Source: Candidatus Tumulicola sp. (GTDB taxonomy: Bacteria > Vulcanimicrobiota > Vulcanimicrobiia > Eremiobacterales > Eremiobacteraceae). From it: a stretch of DNA of 64,000 bases. Each line of letters opens with the position of its first letter. Positions within the stretch are counted from its first letter, which is position 1. Shown here one piece after another: positions 26,513 to 36,177 of the stretch. The stretch is from positions 164,805 to 228,804 of the forward strand of contig DATNNM010000016.1 of the NCBI GenBank assembly GCA_035601835.1, given 5' to 3'. Both the position numbers and the translations under genes were made by a program. The notes under the pieces are model-generated. The model was not told the origin of the DNA. It was given only the letters and a program-made list of their open reading frames with translations, and searched no databases.

Positions 26513-27358
26513 TCAGGGCTCTTGGAAGTTCGGCGTCTCCCAAATGCGCTGGGATAGATACGACTGGACGTTGGCGATGTATCCGTCCGCCGCCGGCGTG
26601 TGCCATCTTCCGGCGAACCATCTGCCCACGCAGCCCCATTGATCGCCCGCCGCATAGGTCTGACCGTGCTCGACGCTGTTCAACCATAACTCGTAGCCTT
26701 CGAAGCACGTGCGCCAGATCGCGTACGCGGTGTCCGCGTTGAACGCCGTGGATTGCGCTATGCCGGGCCACGACGATTGTTCGAACGGCCATCGATTCTG
26801 CAAGACGCCATAGCTTTGCGGACATTGCCCCGGTGTGCCGTCCACACCAAGCCCATGAGCCGGAGGGCACTGCGTCGGGTCGGTGCCGAAATCGCCAAGC
26901 GCGGTCTGACGCCACCACGACTCGATCGCTGCTTGCGCGCGGACGACATCCTCGTCGATGCCCCACTTGCACGCAGCCCATTGCAAGATCTCATCAGTCG
27001 TGCCGGCGTAGTTGCCGGTGACTCGCGGCGCGATGACGCCGTCGGCGCGCGGATCGTCGGCGCTTCCAAAGAAGCTGCTCGACAACGATTGACTGCCGCG
27101 CGTCGCATCGAAAGTCACGTTCATGCGCTTGTTTTCGGAGCGCGTTTTCACTTCGGCGGCGCACGTCGCGTCGCCGGGCAGCACCGAACCCGGCGGCAGC
27201 GTACTGAAATGGGCTACCGTCGTGGGCGATGGATTGGGACCCGGGTTTTGCGGATTCAACGACGCCGTTGCGCCGCTACTGCACGCGCAGAGCAGCACAC
27301 AAATGTTGACGAAGCCGGCTATGCGCGTCGCGCGGTTGGGAGTTGGAATCACATTCAT
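26513..27358 (-). CDS. Lipoprotein with lysozyme-like (lytic transglycosylase-type) domain
   Basis: The 281-residue protein begins with a short lipoprotein signal (FVNICVLLCAC, lipobox LCAC) and a Pro/Asn-rich linker. In the C-terminal domain, AAIESWWRQTALGDFG and SYGVLQNRWPF resemble the catalytic Glu and the GLMQ-type motif of soluble lytic transglycosylases, with extra Cys likely forming disulfides. Cleavage of peptidoglycan is an inference from these motifs. The upstream extension to 27445 runs through a REP element and is rejected. Confidence 0.6.
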   Translation of the reverse strand: MNVIPTPNRATRIAGFVNICVLLCACSSGATASLNPQNPGPNPSPTTVAHFSTLPPGSVLPGDATCAAEVKTRSENKRMNVTFDATRGSQSLSSSFFGSADDPRADGVIAPRVTGNYAGTTDEILQWAACKWGIDEDVVRAQAAIESWWRQTALGDFGTDPTQCPPAHGLGVDGTPGQCPQSYGVLQNRWPFEQSSWPGIAQSTAFNADTAYAIWRTCFEGYELWLNSVEHGQTYAAGDQWGCVGRWFAGRWHTPAADGYIANVQSYLSQRIWETPNFQEP

Positions 27359-27384
27359 GCCTTTCGCACCGCGCGAAGGCATTT

Positions 27385-27409
27385 CCGGGGCTAAAGCCCC
27401 GGCACTACA
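27385..27409 (-). repeat. REP-like palindrome, family A
   Basis: CCGGGGCTAAAGCCCCGG followed by CACTACA is the inverse of the TGTAGTG-headed family A unit. It lies 27 nt upstream of the lipoprotein start at 27358. Confidence 0.8.
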
Positions 27410-27730
27410 TGTTGGCTGCGTCACAATAAGCCGGAATGGTACCACAGTTACAGCGGCATTCTATAAGGCTTTCCGTGCACAAGAGTATCACGTCTGGCAC
27501 GTACCGTGGTGCTAAGATGAAGGTTACCTCGAGTGAGCGTGAGCGAGGGCTCAACGAGTCCCCGGCTAGGTTTGAATGACTCCTCCTGCAGACCAACCGT
27601 ACCGGGGCAACACTGGGGTCGCAGCGCTCAGCCAAAGCGTCTGCGACCCCAACACACGGGGTTATTTTCAATGCGTTGGTCGGGTATCCGCAGACTCTTG
27701 TCCTCGCTCGCCATCTCCGCGCCCTAGAAG
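27410..27730. other. Non-coding interval with one strong hairpin
   Basis: About 320 bases hold no convincing gene; short open frames on both strands lack ribosome-binding sites and family features. Base composition is more AT-rich than the surroundings near 27430-27530. An 11-bp inverted repeat TGGGGTCGCAG / CTGCGACCCCA (27614-27651) is extended by CGCT/AGCG into a hairpin of about 15 bp with a 7-nt loop. It has no T-run on either side. It may belong to an unrecognised RNA. Confidence 0.5.
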
Positions 27731-27756
27731 AAAAAAGCCGGACCCAAAGGTCCGGC
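27731..27756 (-). terminator. Intrinsic terminator of the tRNA-Met/Glu transcript
   Basis: On the minus strand an 8-bp stem GCCGGACC / GGTCCGGC with a 4-nt loop is followed by TTTTTT. It is placed 10 nt after the 3' end of tRNA-Glu, as expected for the end of the two-tRNA transcript. Confidence 0.88.
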
Positions 27757-27766
27757 CGTAAAAATT

Positions 27767-27839
27767 TACCCCCAAGGGAATTCGAATCCCTGTCGCCGCC
27801 TTGAAAGGGCGGTGTCCTAGGCCTCTAGACGATGGGGGC
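27767..27839 (-). tRNA. tRNA-Glu (anticodon TTC)
   Basis: On the minus strand the gene begins GCCCCCATCGTCTAGAGG. The anticodon stem is CCGCC/GGCGG with loop CTTTCAA (anticodon TTC). The T-loop is ATTCGAAT. The acceptor GCCCCCA pairs with TGGGGGT through a G1-U72 pair. The discriminator is A; no CCA is encoded. A terminator follows. Confidence 0.95.
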
Positions 27840-27861
27840 TCGATCCATCATGGCGTCTGAC

Positions 27862-27938
<77 letters not shown>

Positions 27939-27965
27939 AAGCAGGCTGGTTTGCCGCACTTCCTT

Positions 27966-29711
<1,746 letters not shown>

Positions 29712-29732
29712 CGAATCGCTCCGTTCGCTAGA

Positions 29733-29759
29733 GCGGCCGGCGCGAATGGCGCCGGCCGC
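29733..29759. other. Strong hairpin between the MerR-like gene and ndk
   Basis: GCGGCCGGCGC and GCGCCGGCCGC pair perfectly over 11 bp with a 5-nt loop. The hairpin lies 28 nt after the stop of the tiny MerR-like gene and about 21 nt before the ndk start. No T-run follows on the minus strand, so it may be an RNA-stability or attenuation element. Confidence 0.5.
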
Positions 29760-29786
29760 ATGAGCCGCTCGGAATCTTAGCCGGTC

Positions 29787-29915
29787 TTAGGCTTGAGTCC
29801 TAGCTATTAATCTCGGCGATGTGGGTAAGAGGCCGCATTCGCCATATTTTCGAAGCGTTGGAACAGAAACGCCCAGGGCGGCAGCGAGTTCTTTGATCGT
29901 CAGTTTGCGCGACAC
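29787..29915 (-). CDS. Very small MerR-type helix-turn-helix protein
   Basis: This 42-codon gene starts at GTG 29915 with a strong ribosome-binding site (GGGAGGA, 7 nt upstream). Its product has the MerR/excisionase-type opening LTIKELAAALGVSVPTLRKYGECGLLP with a short basic tail (about residues 4-30). It covers only the DNA-binding helix-turn-helix and wing start, shorter than BldC-like proteins (about 70). The open frame continues upstream to 30227 antisense to birA, but that part looks non-coding. It is divergent from birA by about 20 nt and could regulate it; the role is unknown. Confidence 0.5.
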   Translation of the reverse strand: MSRKLTIKELAAALGVSVPTLRKYGECGLLPTSPRLIARTQA

Positions 29916-29935
29916 GGGTAAATCCTCCCGATGAT

Positions 29936-30769
29936 GTGTGCTCGAAAGCGGATCTTCGCGTGACTCGTTCTGAAAGCGAGGATCGTTTGTTGCCGATCGA
30001 CGCTGCAGCCCTGGCAGCGGCGGTTGCTCACCTGGTAAGATTCCGAAAAGTACAGTGCCAAGCGGAGCTTGATTCCACGAATTCCAGCGCGTTGCGTGCC
30101 ATGCGATCGCGCGGTTCCGCAGGACTGACGATCCTCGCGGAAGAGCAGCGGGCTGGACGCGGCCGTGCCGGACGTCCGTGGACGTCCCCTGTGGGCTCGG
30201 GACTGCTCCTGTCCACGATTCTGCCAACCCCTCTTTCGCAGCAAACGCTTCCGGCGCTGGGGTTTTGGGCCGCGCTCGCCGCCGCCCAAACCATCGAGAG
30301 GCTGACCGGCTTCCGGCCGGACTTCAAGTGGCCCAACGACCTAGTCACGAGCGACGGCAAATTGGCAGGCATCCTCGTTGAAGGCGAAACGATTGGAGCG
30401 GCCTCGCGGATGGTGATCGGCGTCGGAATTAATGTGAATCGGCCCGCCGCAGTTCCATCCGCCCTCGCGGGAACAGCGGCCTGGTTATCGGACGTAGCCG
30501 GCCACCGTATCGATAGGACTGTTTTGGCCGCTGGTTTGTTGCAGTGCTACGAGCGGGAGTACGACCGCCTGCTTGAGCGCCCTAAGGGGATCATCGCCGA
30601 TTGGGCGCGCGGCGCCAAGCTTGAAGGCCTGCGCCTGAGCGTCCGCGCCGCGGGCGGCGCGCTGCTGCACGAAGGCATAGCCCGTGGGGTCGCGGATGAC
30701 GGCGCTTTGTTGCTGGACACCACGAGCGGACCCGTTCGCGTGACCCTCGGCGACGTTGCGATGCTGTAG
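29936..30769 (+). CDS. birA: Biotin-[acetyl-CoA carboxylase] ligase
   Basis: The protein of up to 277 residues activates biotin with ATP and attaches it to the biotin carboxyl carrier protein. Motifs are DSTNSSALRAM, the biotinyl-AMP loop EEQRAGRGRAGRPW, GSGLLLSTILP and FKWPNDLVTSDGKLAGILVE. The C-terminal SH3-like domain has GIARGVADDGALLLDT. The N-terminal repressor HTH of E. coli BirA is absent. The start is uncertain: GTG 29936 or 29960, or TTG 29990, which has AGGAT 7 nt upstream. The TAG stop comes from a REP element head. Confidence 0.93.
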   Translation: MCSKADLRVTRSESEDRLLPIDAAALAAAVAHLVRFRKVQCQAELDSTNSSALRAMRSRGSAGLTILAEEQRAGRGRAGRPWTSPVGSGLLLSTILPTPLSQQTLPALGFWAALAAAQTIERLTGFRPDFKWPNDLVTSDGKLAGILVEGETIGAASRMVIGVGINVNRPAAVPSALAGTAAWLSDVAGHRIDRTVLAAGLLQCYEREYDRLLERPKGIIADWARGAKLEGLRLSVRAAGGALLHEGIARGVADDGALLLDTTSGPVRVTLGDVAML

Positions 30770-30789
30770 TGCCGGGGCTTTAGCCCCGG
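30765..30789 (+). repeat. REP-like palindrome, family A
   Basis: TGTAGTGCC plus GGGGCTTTAGCCCC lies between the convergent birA and lipA genes. The TAG in its GTAG head is the birA stop codon, and the palindrome ends 4 nt before the lipA stop. Confidence 0.85.
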
Positions 30790-30792
30790 GAA

Positions 30793-31653
30793 TCACATCG
30801 TCGTCGCGAATGCTTGCTCGGCGTGGTACGAAGAACGCACGAGTGGGCCGGAGACCACTTGGTGGAATCCCAGCGGCTTCACCGCTTGCGCGAACCATCG
30901 GAACTTCTCCGGCGAGACGAACTCGACGACCTTGAGGTGGCGGTGCGTGGGCTGCAGGTACTGACCGAACGTGATGATGTCCACGCCGACGTTGCGCAGA
31001 TCGCTCGCTGTCTGCAGCACGTCCTCGTCGCTCTCGCCGAGGCCGAGCATGATGCTCGACTTGGTGAATTTCTGCGGGCGCATGGCTTTGGCGTTCGCGA
31101 GCACGTTCAAGGATTGGTCGTAGCCGCAGCGGCGGTCGCGCACGTGCGGAGTGAGCGCCCGGGTCGTTTCGATGTTGTGCGCGAAAACTTCCGGATTGGC
31201 ATCGATCACCGTGCGCAGCGCGGCGACGTCGCCGCGATAATCCGACGTCAGCACTTCGACTTTGACGTGCGGCGTGCGGTGGTGGATCGCGCGGATCGCT
31301 TCGGCCATCTGCAGCGCGCCGCCGTCAGGCAAGTCGTCGCGATCGACGCAGGTGATGACCGTGTAGTTCAGCCCAAGATCCTCGATCGATTGCGCGAGCT
31401 TTACCGCCTCGAGGGGATCGATGGCGTTGGGAAGGCCCGTCTTCACGTTGCAAAAACGGCAGCCGCGCGTGCACGTGTCGCCCAAGATCATGAAGGTCGC
31501 GGTGCCGACGCCCCAACACTCGGCGATGTTCGGGCACATCGCTTCCTGACACACGGTGTGCAGGCCGCGCTCCTTGACGATCGAGCGCAGCTTCTCGTAG
31601 TTCGTGCCGCTCGGCAGCCTGACTTTGAGCCATTCGGGTTTTCGCGCGATCAT
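30793..31653 (-). CDS. lipA: Lipoyl synthase
   Basis: The 286-residue radical-SAM enzyme inserts two sulfurs into protein-bound octanoyl groups. The auxiliary cluster ligands are Cys35, Cys40 and Cys46 (CQEAMCPNIAEC). The radical-SAM cluster is Cys61, Cys65 and Cys68 (CTRGCRFC). The C-terminal RSSYHAE gives the conserved Ser ligand of the auxiliary cluster (R-S-S-Y-x-A). ATG 31653 directly abuts the lipB stop. It is the last gene of the 2-oxoacid dehydrogenase operon, so the cofactor is made where its main acceptor E2 is encoded. Confidence 0.98.
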   Translation of the reverse strand: MIARKPEWLKVRLPSGTNYEKLRSIVKERGLHTVCQEAMCPNIAECWGVGTATFMILGDTCTRGCRFCNVKTGLPNAIDPLEAVKLAQSIEDLGLNYTVITCVDRDDLPDGGALQMAEAIRAIHHRTPHVKVEVLTSDYRGDVAALRTVIDANPEVFAHNIETTRALTPHVRDRRCGYDQSLNVLANAKAMRPQKFTKSSIMLGLGESDEDVLQTASDLRNVGVDIITFGQYLQPTHRHLKVVEFVSPEKFRWFAQAVKPLGFHQVVSGPLVRSSYHAEQAFATTM

Positions 31654-32322
31654 CTACAGAGTCCCGATCGCCTGCGCCGCGGTGGGGGCGAGCTTGATCT
31701 CAAACACTTCTTCCAGGGCGGCGCGCATAGGAGGCTTGACTTCGCCGATCCGCACCTCGCGGCCCGCTTCTCTCGAAAGCGATGTCACCTGGACGTCGGG
31801 CATGCCGCACGGATTGATCAGTTGGAAGTAGCTGAGATCGGTGATGACGTCGAGGGCGAAACCGTGGAAAGTCACCCCGCCCTGAACGGCAGCTCCGATC
31901 GACGCGATCTTGGCGGACCCTACGAACACGCCAGCATGCGCTTGGCGCTGTTCCCCCTTCACCCCGAACGCGTTCATCGCTTTGATGATGCTGAGTTCCA
32001 TCTTGCGCACGAAGCCTTGCACCTCGCGCAGCCGCGCGAGCTTGAAGATCGGATAGCAGACCAATTGGCCGGGCCCGTGATAGGTGAGGTCCCCGCCGCG
32101 TTCGATATCGTAGTACTCGACGTTGCGGCGACGCAGTTCTTCTTGCGAGACGAGCAGGTTGTGCCTGCGACCCGACTTGCCCATCGTGATCACCGGCGCA
32201 TGCTCGCAGAACAGCAGCGCGTCGCCTACCATGCCGGCGACCCGTTCCGCGTGGATGTGCCGCTGCACATCCCATGCCTCTTTGAAGCGGATGAAGCCGA
32301 GATCGAAAAGGCTGACGGTCAC
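31654..32322 (-). CDS. lipB: Octanoyl-[acyl-carrier-protein]:protein N-octanoyltransferase
   Basis: The 222-residue protein transfers octanoate from acyl carrier protein to lipoyl domains. Motifs are HAPVITMGKSGRRHN, RGGDLTYHGPGQLV, the catalytic Lys in SAKIASIGAAV and the catalytic Cys in NPCGMPDVQVTS. It starts at GTG 32322, sharing GTGA with the lpd stop, and lipA follows without a gap. Octanoate for this step comes from fatty acid synthesis; acpS is encoded at 45.7 kb. Confidence 0.97.
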   Translation of the reverse strand: MTVSLFDLGFIRFKEAWDVQRHIHAERVAGMVGDALLFCEHAPVITMGKSGRRHNLLVSQEELRRRNVEYYDIERGGDLTYHGPGQLVCYPIFKLARLREVQGFVRKMELSIIKAMNAFGVKGEQRQAHAGVFVGSAKIASIGAAVQGGVTFHGFALDVITDLSYFQLINPCGMPDVQVTSLSREAGREVRIGEVKPPMRAALEEVFEIKLAPTAAQAIGTL

Positions 32323-33749
32323 GTCTTCGCCGGCGTTGGTATCGGGGCCGTGACGTTGGCCATGTGGATCGACTTGCCGTGGAGCGCTTCCGCAGCTTCC
32401 ATGATGGACTCAGAGAACGTCGGGTGCGGATGTATCGACAAGCCGATGTCCTCGACGGTCGCGCCCATCTCGAGTGCGACGACGCCTTCCGCGACCATCG
32501 ACTCGGCCGTCGGCGACACGATATGCACTCCAAGCACGAGGTCGGTCTTCTTGTCGGCGACGATCTTGACCATGCCGTCCGAAATGCCGACCGTGCGCGC
32601 GCGCCCCAACGCCGAGAGGCGGAACTTGCCCACGCTGACCTCATAGCCCGCGCTCTTCGCCTGCTCTTCCGACAAGCCGACGGTCGCCACTTGCGGGTCG
32701 GTATAGACGCAGTTGGGGACGGCGATCGGATCGTAGGCCGCCGGCAGCCCGGCGATCACTTCGGCTGCGACGATGCCTTCCTTCATCGCTTTGTGGGCGA
32801 GCAGCGGCGCGCCGGCGCAGTCGCCGATGGCGTACACGCCCGGCACGTCGCTTTCGCGCTTTTCGTTGACCTTGATGAACAAGCCGTCCATGGCTATGCC
32901 GAGCGACTCGGGGCGCAGGTCGCCGGTGCGAGGCCGCCGGCCGACCGCCACGAGCACTTTGTCGTACTCGCGCGCCTCGTTGATCTCGCCTTCGAGCTTG
33001 ACGCGCGCGCGCGAGCCCACCACCTCAACGCCCGCGGCCTTCGTCTTCAGGTGGACGTTGATGCCCTGCTTCTTGAGGATGCGCAGCAGCAGCGTCGAAA
33101 TCTCGAGATCGGTGTCGGCGAGGGCGCGGTCGAGCATCTCGACGACCGTGACTTCGGCGCCCAGCCGTCGATAGATCGTGGCGAATTCCAAACCGATCAC
33201 CCCGGCGCCGAGGATGAGGATGCTCTTCGGCAGATCCGCGAGGCTCACGGCGTCGTCGGAATTGAGGATCGTCTTGCTGTCGCGTTTGAAGCCCGGAAGC
33301 GCCACTGGCTCCGACCCGGTGGCGATCACGACGGCGTCCCCCACTAGCGTTTCGAAGCGTCCGTCGGCTTTCTTGACGCGCACCGTGATCTTGTTGATCA
33401 GCTCGGCCTCGCCGACCATATACTCGACTTTGTTCGCCTTGAAGAGCGTGCCGACGCCGTTGACGAGGTCGTCGATCATCTTGGACTTCCATTTGTTGAG
33501 CGACGCCAGGTCGATCCGCGGCTCGCCGAACTCGACGCCCATCTCTTTGAGGTCGTGTGCCGCCGTTATGACCTCTCCGACGTGGAGCAGCGCTTTGCTC
33601 GGCATGCATCCCCAGTTGAGGCAGACGCCGCCGAGACGCTCGCGCTCGATGCACACCACTTTCTTCTTCAGTTGCCCCAAGCGGATCGCAGCGGTATAGC
33701 CGCCCGGGCCTCCGCCGATGACGATCGCGTCGTACTTGTTCGCTACCAT
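32319..33749 (-). CDS. lpdA: Dihydrolipoamide dehydrogenase (E3)
   Basis: The 476-residue flavoprotein has the FAD-binding GGGPGGYTAA near residue 12, the redox pair Cys43/Cys48 (CLNWGCMPSK), the NAD-binding fold ILGAGVIGLEFATI, FAD contact YAIGDCAGAPLLAH, and the C-terminal catalytic HPHPTFSE. It reoxidises the E2 lipoyl groups. The redox motif has Met where Ile is usual (GCIPSK). ATG 33749 overlaps the E2 stop by 7 nt. An open frame to 34250 exists, but its N-terminal part is a shadow of the E2 gene. Confidence 0.97.
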   Translation of the reverse strand: MVANKYDAIVIGGGPGGYTAAIRLGQLKKKVVCIERERLGGVCLNWGCMPSKALLHVGEVITAAHDLKEMGVEFGEPRIDLASLNKWKSKMIDDLVNGVGTLFKANKVEYMVGEAELINKITVRVKKADGRFETLVGDAVVIATGSEPVALPGFKRDSKTILNSDDAVSLADLPKSILILGAGVIGLEFATIYRRLGAEVTVVEMLDRALADTDLEISTLLLRILKKQGINVHLKTKAAGVEVVGSRARVKLEGEINEAREYDKVLVAVGRRPRTGDLRPESLGIAMDGLFIKVNEKRESDVPGVYAIGDCAGAPLLAHKAMKEGIVAAEVIAGLPAAYDPIAVPNCVYTDPQVATVGLSEEQAKSAGYEVSVGKFRLSALGRARTVGISDGMVKIVADKKTDLVLGVHIVSPTAESMVAEGVVALEMGATVEDIGLSIHPHPTFSESIMEAAEALHGKSIHMANVTAPIPTPAKT

Positions 33750-35110
33750 GAGCCGCTCTCCATAAGAAAGACGTCGGGAGCGGCGAGCAGTTCGGCGACG
33801 TCTTTGACGAACTGCGCGGCGATTGCGCCGTCGACCACCCGGTGATCGAACGAGATCGACAGATAGGTCATGTCGCGGATGACGATCTGATCGTTGCGCA
33901 CGACGGGGCGCTGCTGGATCGAGTGCGTTCCGAGAATGCCGACTTCCGGCCAGTTGATGACCGGAAACGTGAACAGGCCGCCGACGGAGCCGACGTTGGT
34001 GATGGTGAACGTGCCGCCGGCGATGTCGTCGTGCGCGAGCTTGCCTGCACGGGCTTTTTCCGCGAGATCGGCGATGGCGCGCGCCAGGTCGAAGATGGAC
34101 TTTCGATCGGCGTTGTGGATGACGGGGACGACCAGTCCGCCCTCGGTATTGACGGCGATCCCGATGTTGTAGTCCTTCTTGAGCACGATTTCGTGCTTGT
34201 CGTCGTCGAGCGAGGCGTTCATGTACGGATGTTTGATCAGCGCTGCGCATGCGGCCTTGACGAAGAACGGCAAGAAGGTCAGCTTCACGCCGCGCTCGGC
34301 GGCGATCTGCTTCGCACGATTGCGCATGGCGACGAGCTCGGTGACGTCGGCTTCGTCGACGTGGAGCGTATGCGCGGCGGTGTGCTTGGAGTGGATCATG
34401 TGATCTGCGATGACGCGGCGCAGGCCGCGCAGCGGCACGCGCTCGGTTTCGCCGCTCGCGGCGGCGCCGGCGCTCGCGGCGGCTCCGGCACCGACCGGTT
34501 GCGGTCTCGGTTGTGCGGCTTGGCCTGCAGCTGCGCCGCCGGACGAGGCGACGCGCTGAACGTCTTCTCGTTGGATGCGCCCACCTTCGCCTGACCCGCG
34601 CACCTGGTTGAGATCGACGCCGAGTTCCCGCGCGAACTTGCGGACGGCCGGCGTGGCGAGCGGCCTTCCGAAGGGGCCGATCGCAGCCGTCTCAGACGGC
34701 CCTTTGGCCGGCGCGCCCGTCTGTCCGTTGCCGACGCGCGCCGGCGCGACTTTATCTAAAGGGGCTTGTGCTTCGATCTTGGGTTTGACCTCGCCGCCCA
34801 CGACCACTTCGGGGGGTGGGGTGGCGGAAGCCGGAGCCGTCTCGGCCGGCGCGGGGCTTGCGAGCGACTCGCCTTCTTTGCCGAAGATCGCGATCGGCTT
34901 GCCGATCGGAACGACCGCGCCTTCGGGCGCCACTTGCTTGAGCAAGATGCCCTCGATCGGAGACGGGATCTCGACCGTCACCTTGTCGGTCATGACTTCG
35001 ACGAGCGGCTGATCCAACTTGACGTGCTCGCCCTCTTTGACGAGCCATTTGACGATTTCGCCTTCGATGACCGACTCGGCCAGTTCCGGCATTTCGAGTT
35101 CGACCGGCAT
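33743..35110 (-). CDS. 2-oxoacid dehydrogenase E2, dihydrolipoyl acyltransferase
   Basis: The 455-residue protein has one N-terminal lipoyl domain (about 1-78, lipoyl Lys43 in VMTDKVTVEIPSP) and a Pro/Ala-rich linker. The peripheral subunit-binding domain lies at about 150-186 (PAVRKFARELGVDLNQVRGS). The catalytic domain follows (about 220-455, SFDHRVVDGAIAAQFV with catalytic His). The lipoyl site with TDKV fits branched-chain or mixed-specificity E2 proteins better than E. coli PDH. A REP element lies in the 55-nt gap to the E1beta gene. E3 overlaps its end. Confidence 0.95.
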   Translation of the reverse strand: MPVELEMPELAESVIEGEIVKWLVKEGEHVKLDQPLVEVMTDKVTVEIPSPIEGILLKQVAPEGAVVPIGKPIAIFGKEGESLASPAPAETAPASATPPPEVVVGGEVKPKIEAQAPLDKVAPARVGNGQTGAPAKGPSETAAIGPFGRPLATPAVRKFARELGVDLNQVRGSGEGGRIQREDVQRVASSGGAAAGQAAQPRPQPVGAGAAASAGAAASGETERVPLRGLRRVIADHMIHSKHTAAHTLHVDEADVTELVAMRNRAKQIAAERGVKLTFLPFFVKAACAALIKHPYMNASLDDDKHEIVLKKDYNIGIAVNTEGGLVVPVIHNADRKSIFDLARAIADLAEKARAGKLAHDDIAGGTFTITNVGSVGGLFTFPVINWPEVGILGTHSIQQRPVVRNDQIVIRDMTYLSISFDHRVVDGAIAAQFVKDVAELLAAPDVFLMESGSW

Positions 35111-35124
35111 TTAGTCCCCAATTC

Positions 35125-35149
35125 CCGGGGCTAAAGCCCCGGCACTACA
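35125..35149 (-). repeat. REP-like palindrome, family A
   Basis: CCGGGGCTAAAGCCCCGG plus CACTACA lies in the E1beta-E2 gap inside the dehydrogenase operon. A hairpin here could alter the ratio of E1 to E2/E3 transcripts. Confidence 0.82.
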
Positions 35150-35165
35150 AAAGCGACGCGGTCGG

Positions 35166-36164
35166 TTAGAAGTTGAGCGTTTTCTTGATCCCGCGGACGA
35201 CGCGCTCGACGTTCGGCATATACGCCTTCTCAAGCGCATAGGGGAACGGCGTATCCCACCCCGTCACGCGGACGATCGGCCCTTCGAGATGTTCGATCGC
35301 CTGCTCCGCGAGGAATGCCGCGATCTCCGCGACGTAACCGCCGATGCGGGGCGCTTCCTGAAGCAGCACCGCGTGGCCGGTCTTGCCCACCGACTGCAGA
35401 ATCGCCTCGGTGTCATAGGGTTGAAGCGTGCGCAGGTCGATGACCTCCACCTGGACGCCTTCTTTCTCCATCGCAGTCGCCGCTTCGAGCGCCACGGGCA
35501 CCATCGCACCGAACGTGATGATCGAAACGTGCTTGCCTTCGCGCGCGACCGCGGCCTTGCCGAGCGGCACTTCATACGGGCCTTCGGGCAGCTCGGTCTT
35601 GACCGCGCGATAGATCTTCTTAGGCTCCATGAACATCACGGGGTCGTCGTCGCGGATCGACGAGATGAGTAGACCTTTGGCGTCGTATGGATTGCTCGGC
35701 ACCACGACTTTGATGCCGGGCGTCGCGACGTAGTACGCCTCCGGCGATTGTGAGTGGTAGTTGCCGCCGCGCACACCGCCGCCGTACGGCGAGCGGACGA
35801 CCATCGGCACCTTGAACTGTCCGGCGGAGCGGTAACGCAGCTTCGCCGCTTCCGACACGAACATGTCGAAGCCGGGATACAGAAAATCGATGAACTGGAT
35901 CTCGGCGATCGGCCGCAAGCCGTACAGAGCCATGCCGACCGCAGCGCCGATGATGCCGCACTCGGCGAGCGGCGTGTCGATGACGCGGTCCTTGCCGAAC
36001 ATGTCGATCAGCCCTTCGGTGACCAAGAACACGCCACCGCGTGGTCCGATGTCCTCGCCGAGGGTGACGACGTTCGGATCGCGCCTCATCTCGTCGATGA
36101 GCGCTGAGCGGATGGCCTGCACCATCGTGTAGGTCTGCTTTTTTTCAACTTCAACGGTTGTCAT
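35166..36164 (-). CDS. 2-oxoacid dehydrogenase E1 component, beta subunit
   Basis: The 332-residue protein belongs to the beta chain of the heterotetrameric E1 decarboxylase. Motifs are LGEDIGPRGGVFLVTEGL, FIDFLYPGFDMFVSEAAKLR, GGGVRGGNYHSQSPEAYY and LLQEAPRIGGYVAEIAAF. It binds thiamine diphosphate jointly with the alpha chain, whose gene ends 13 nt upstream. RGGNYHSQSPEA with adjacent features is typical of the branched-chain/acetoin group, so the substrate could be branched-chain 2-oxoacids, pyruvate or both. Confidence 0.95.
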   Translation of the reverse strand: MTTVEVEKKQTYTMVQAIRSALIDEMRRDPNVVTLGEDIGPRGGVFLVTEGLIDMFGKDRVIDTPLAECGIIGAAVGMALYGLRPIAEIQFIDFLYPGFDMFVSEAAKLRYRSAGQFKVPMVVRSPYGGGVRGGNYHSQSPEAYYVATPGIKVVVPSNPYDAKGLLISSIRDDDPVMFMEPKKIYRAVKTELPEGPYEVPLGKAAVAREGKHVSIITFGAMVPVALEAATAMEKEGVQVEVIDLRTLQPYDTEAILQSVGKTGHAVLLQEAPRIGGYVAEIAAFLAEQAIEHLEGPIVRVTGWDTPFPYALEKAYMPNVERVVRGIKKTLNF

Positions 36165-36177
36165 GGCGGTCTCTTAG

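Noticed and set aside
27533..27727. Small plus-strand gene in the tRNA-upstream gap (64 codons)
   Set aside because: No ribosome-binding site, no family features, and it spans a strong RNA hairpin.
33750..34250. N-terminal extension of the dihydrolipoamide dehydrogenase frame
   Set aside because: This part is Arg/His-rich shadow of the E2 gene; the FAD motif begins right after ATG 33749.
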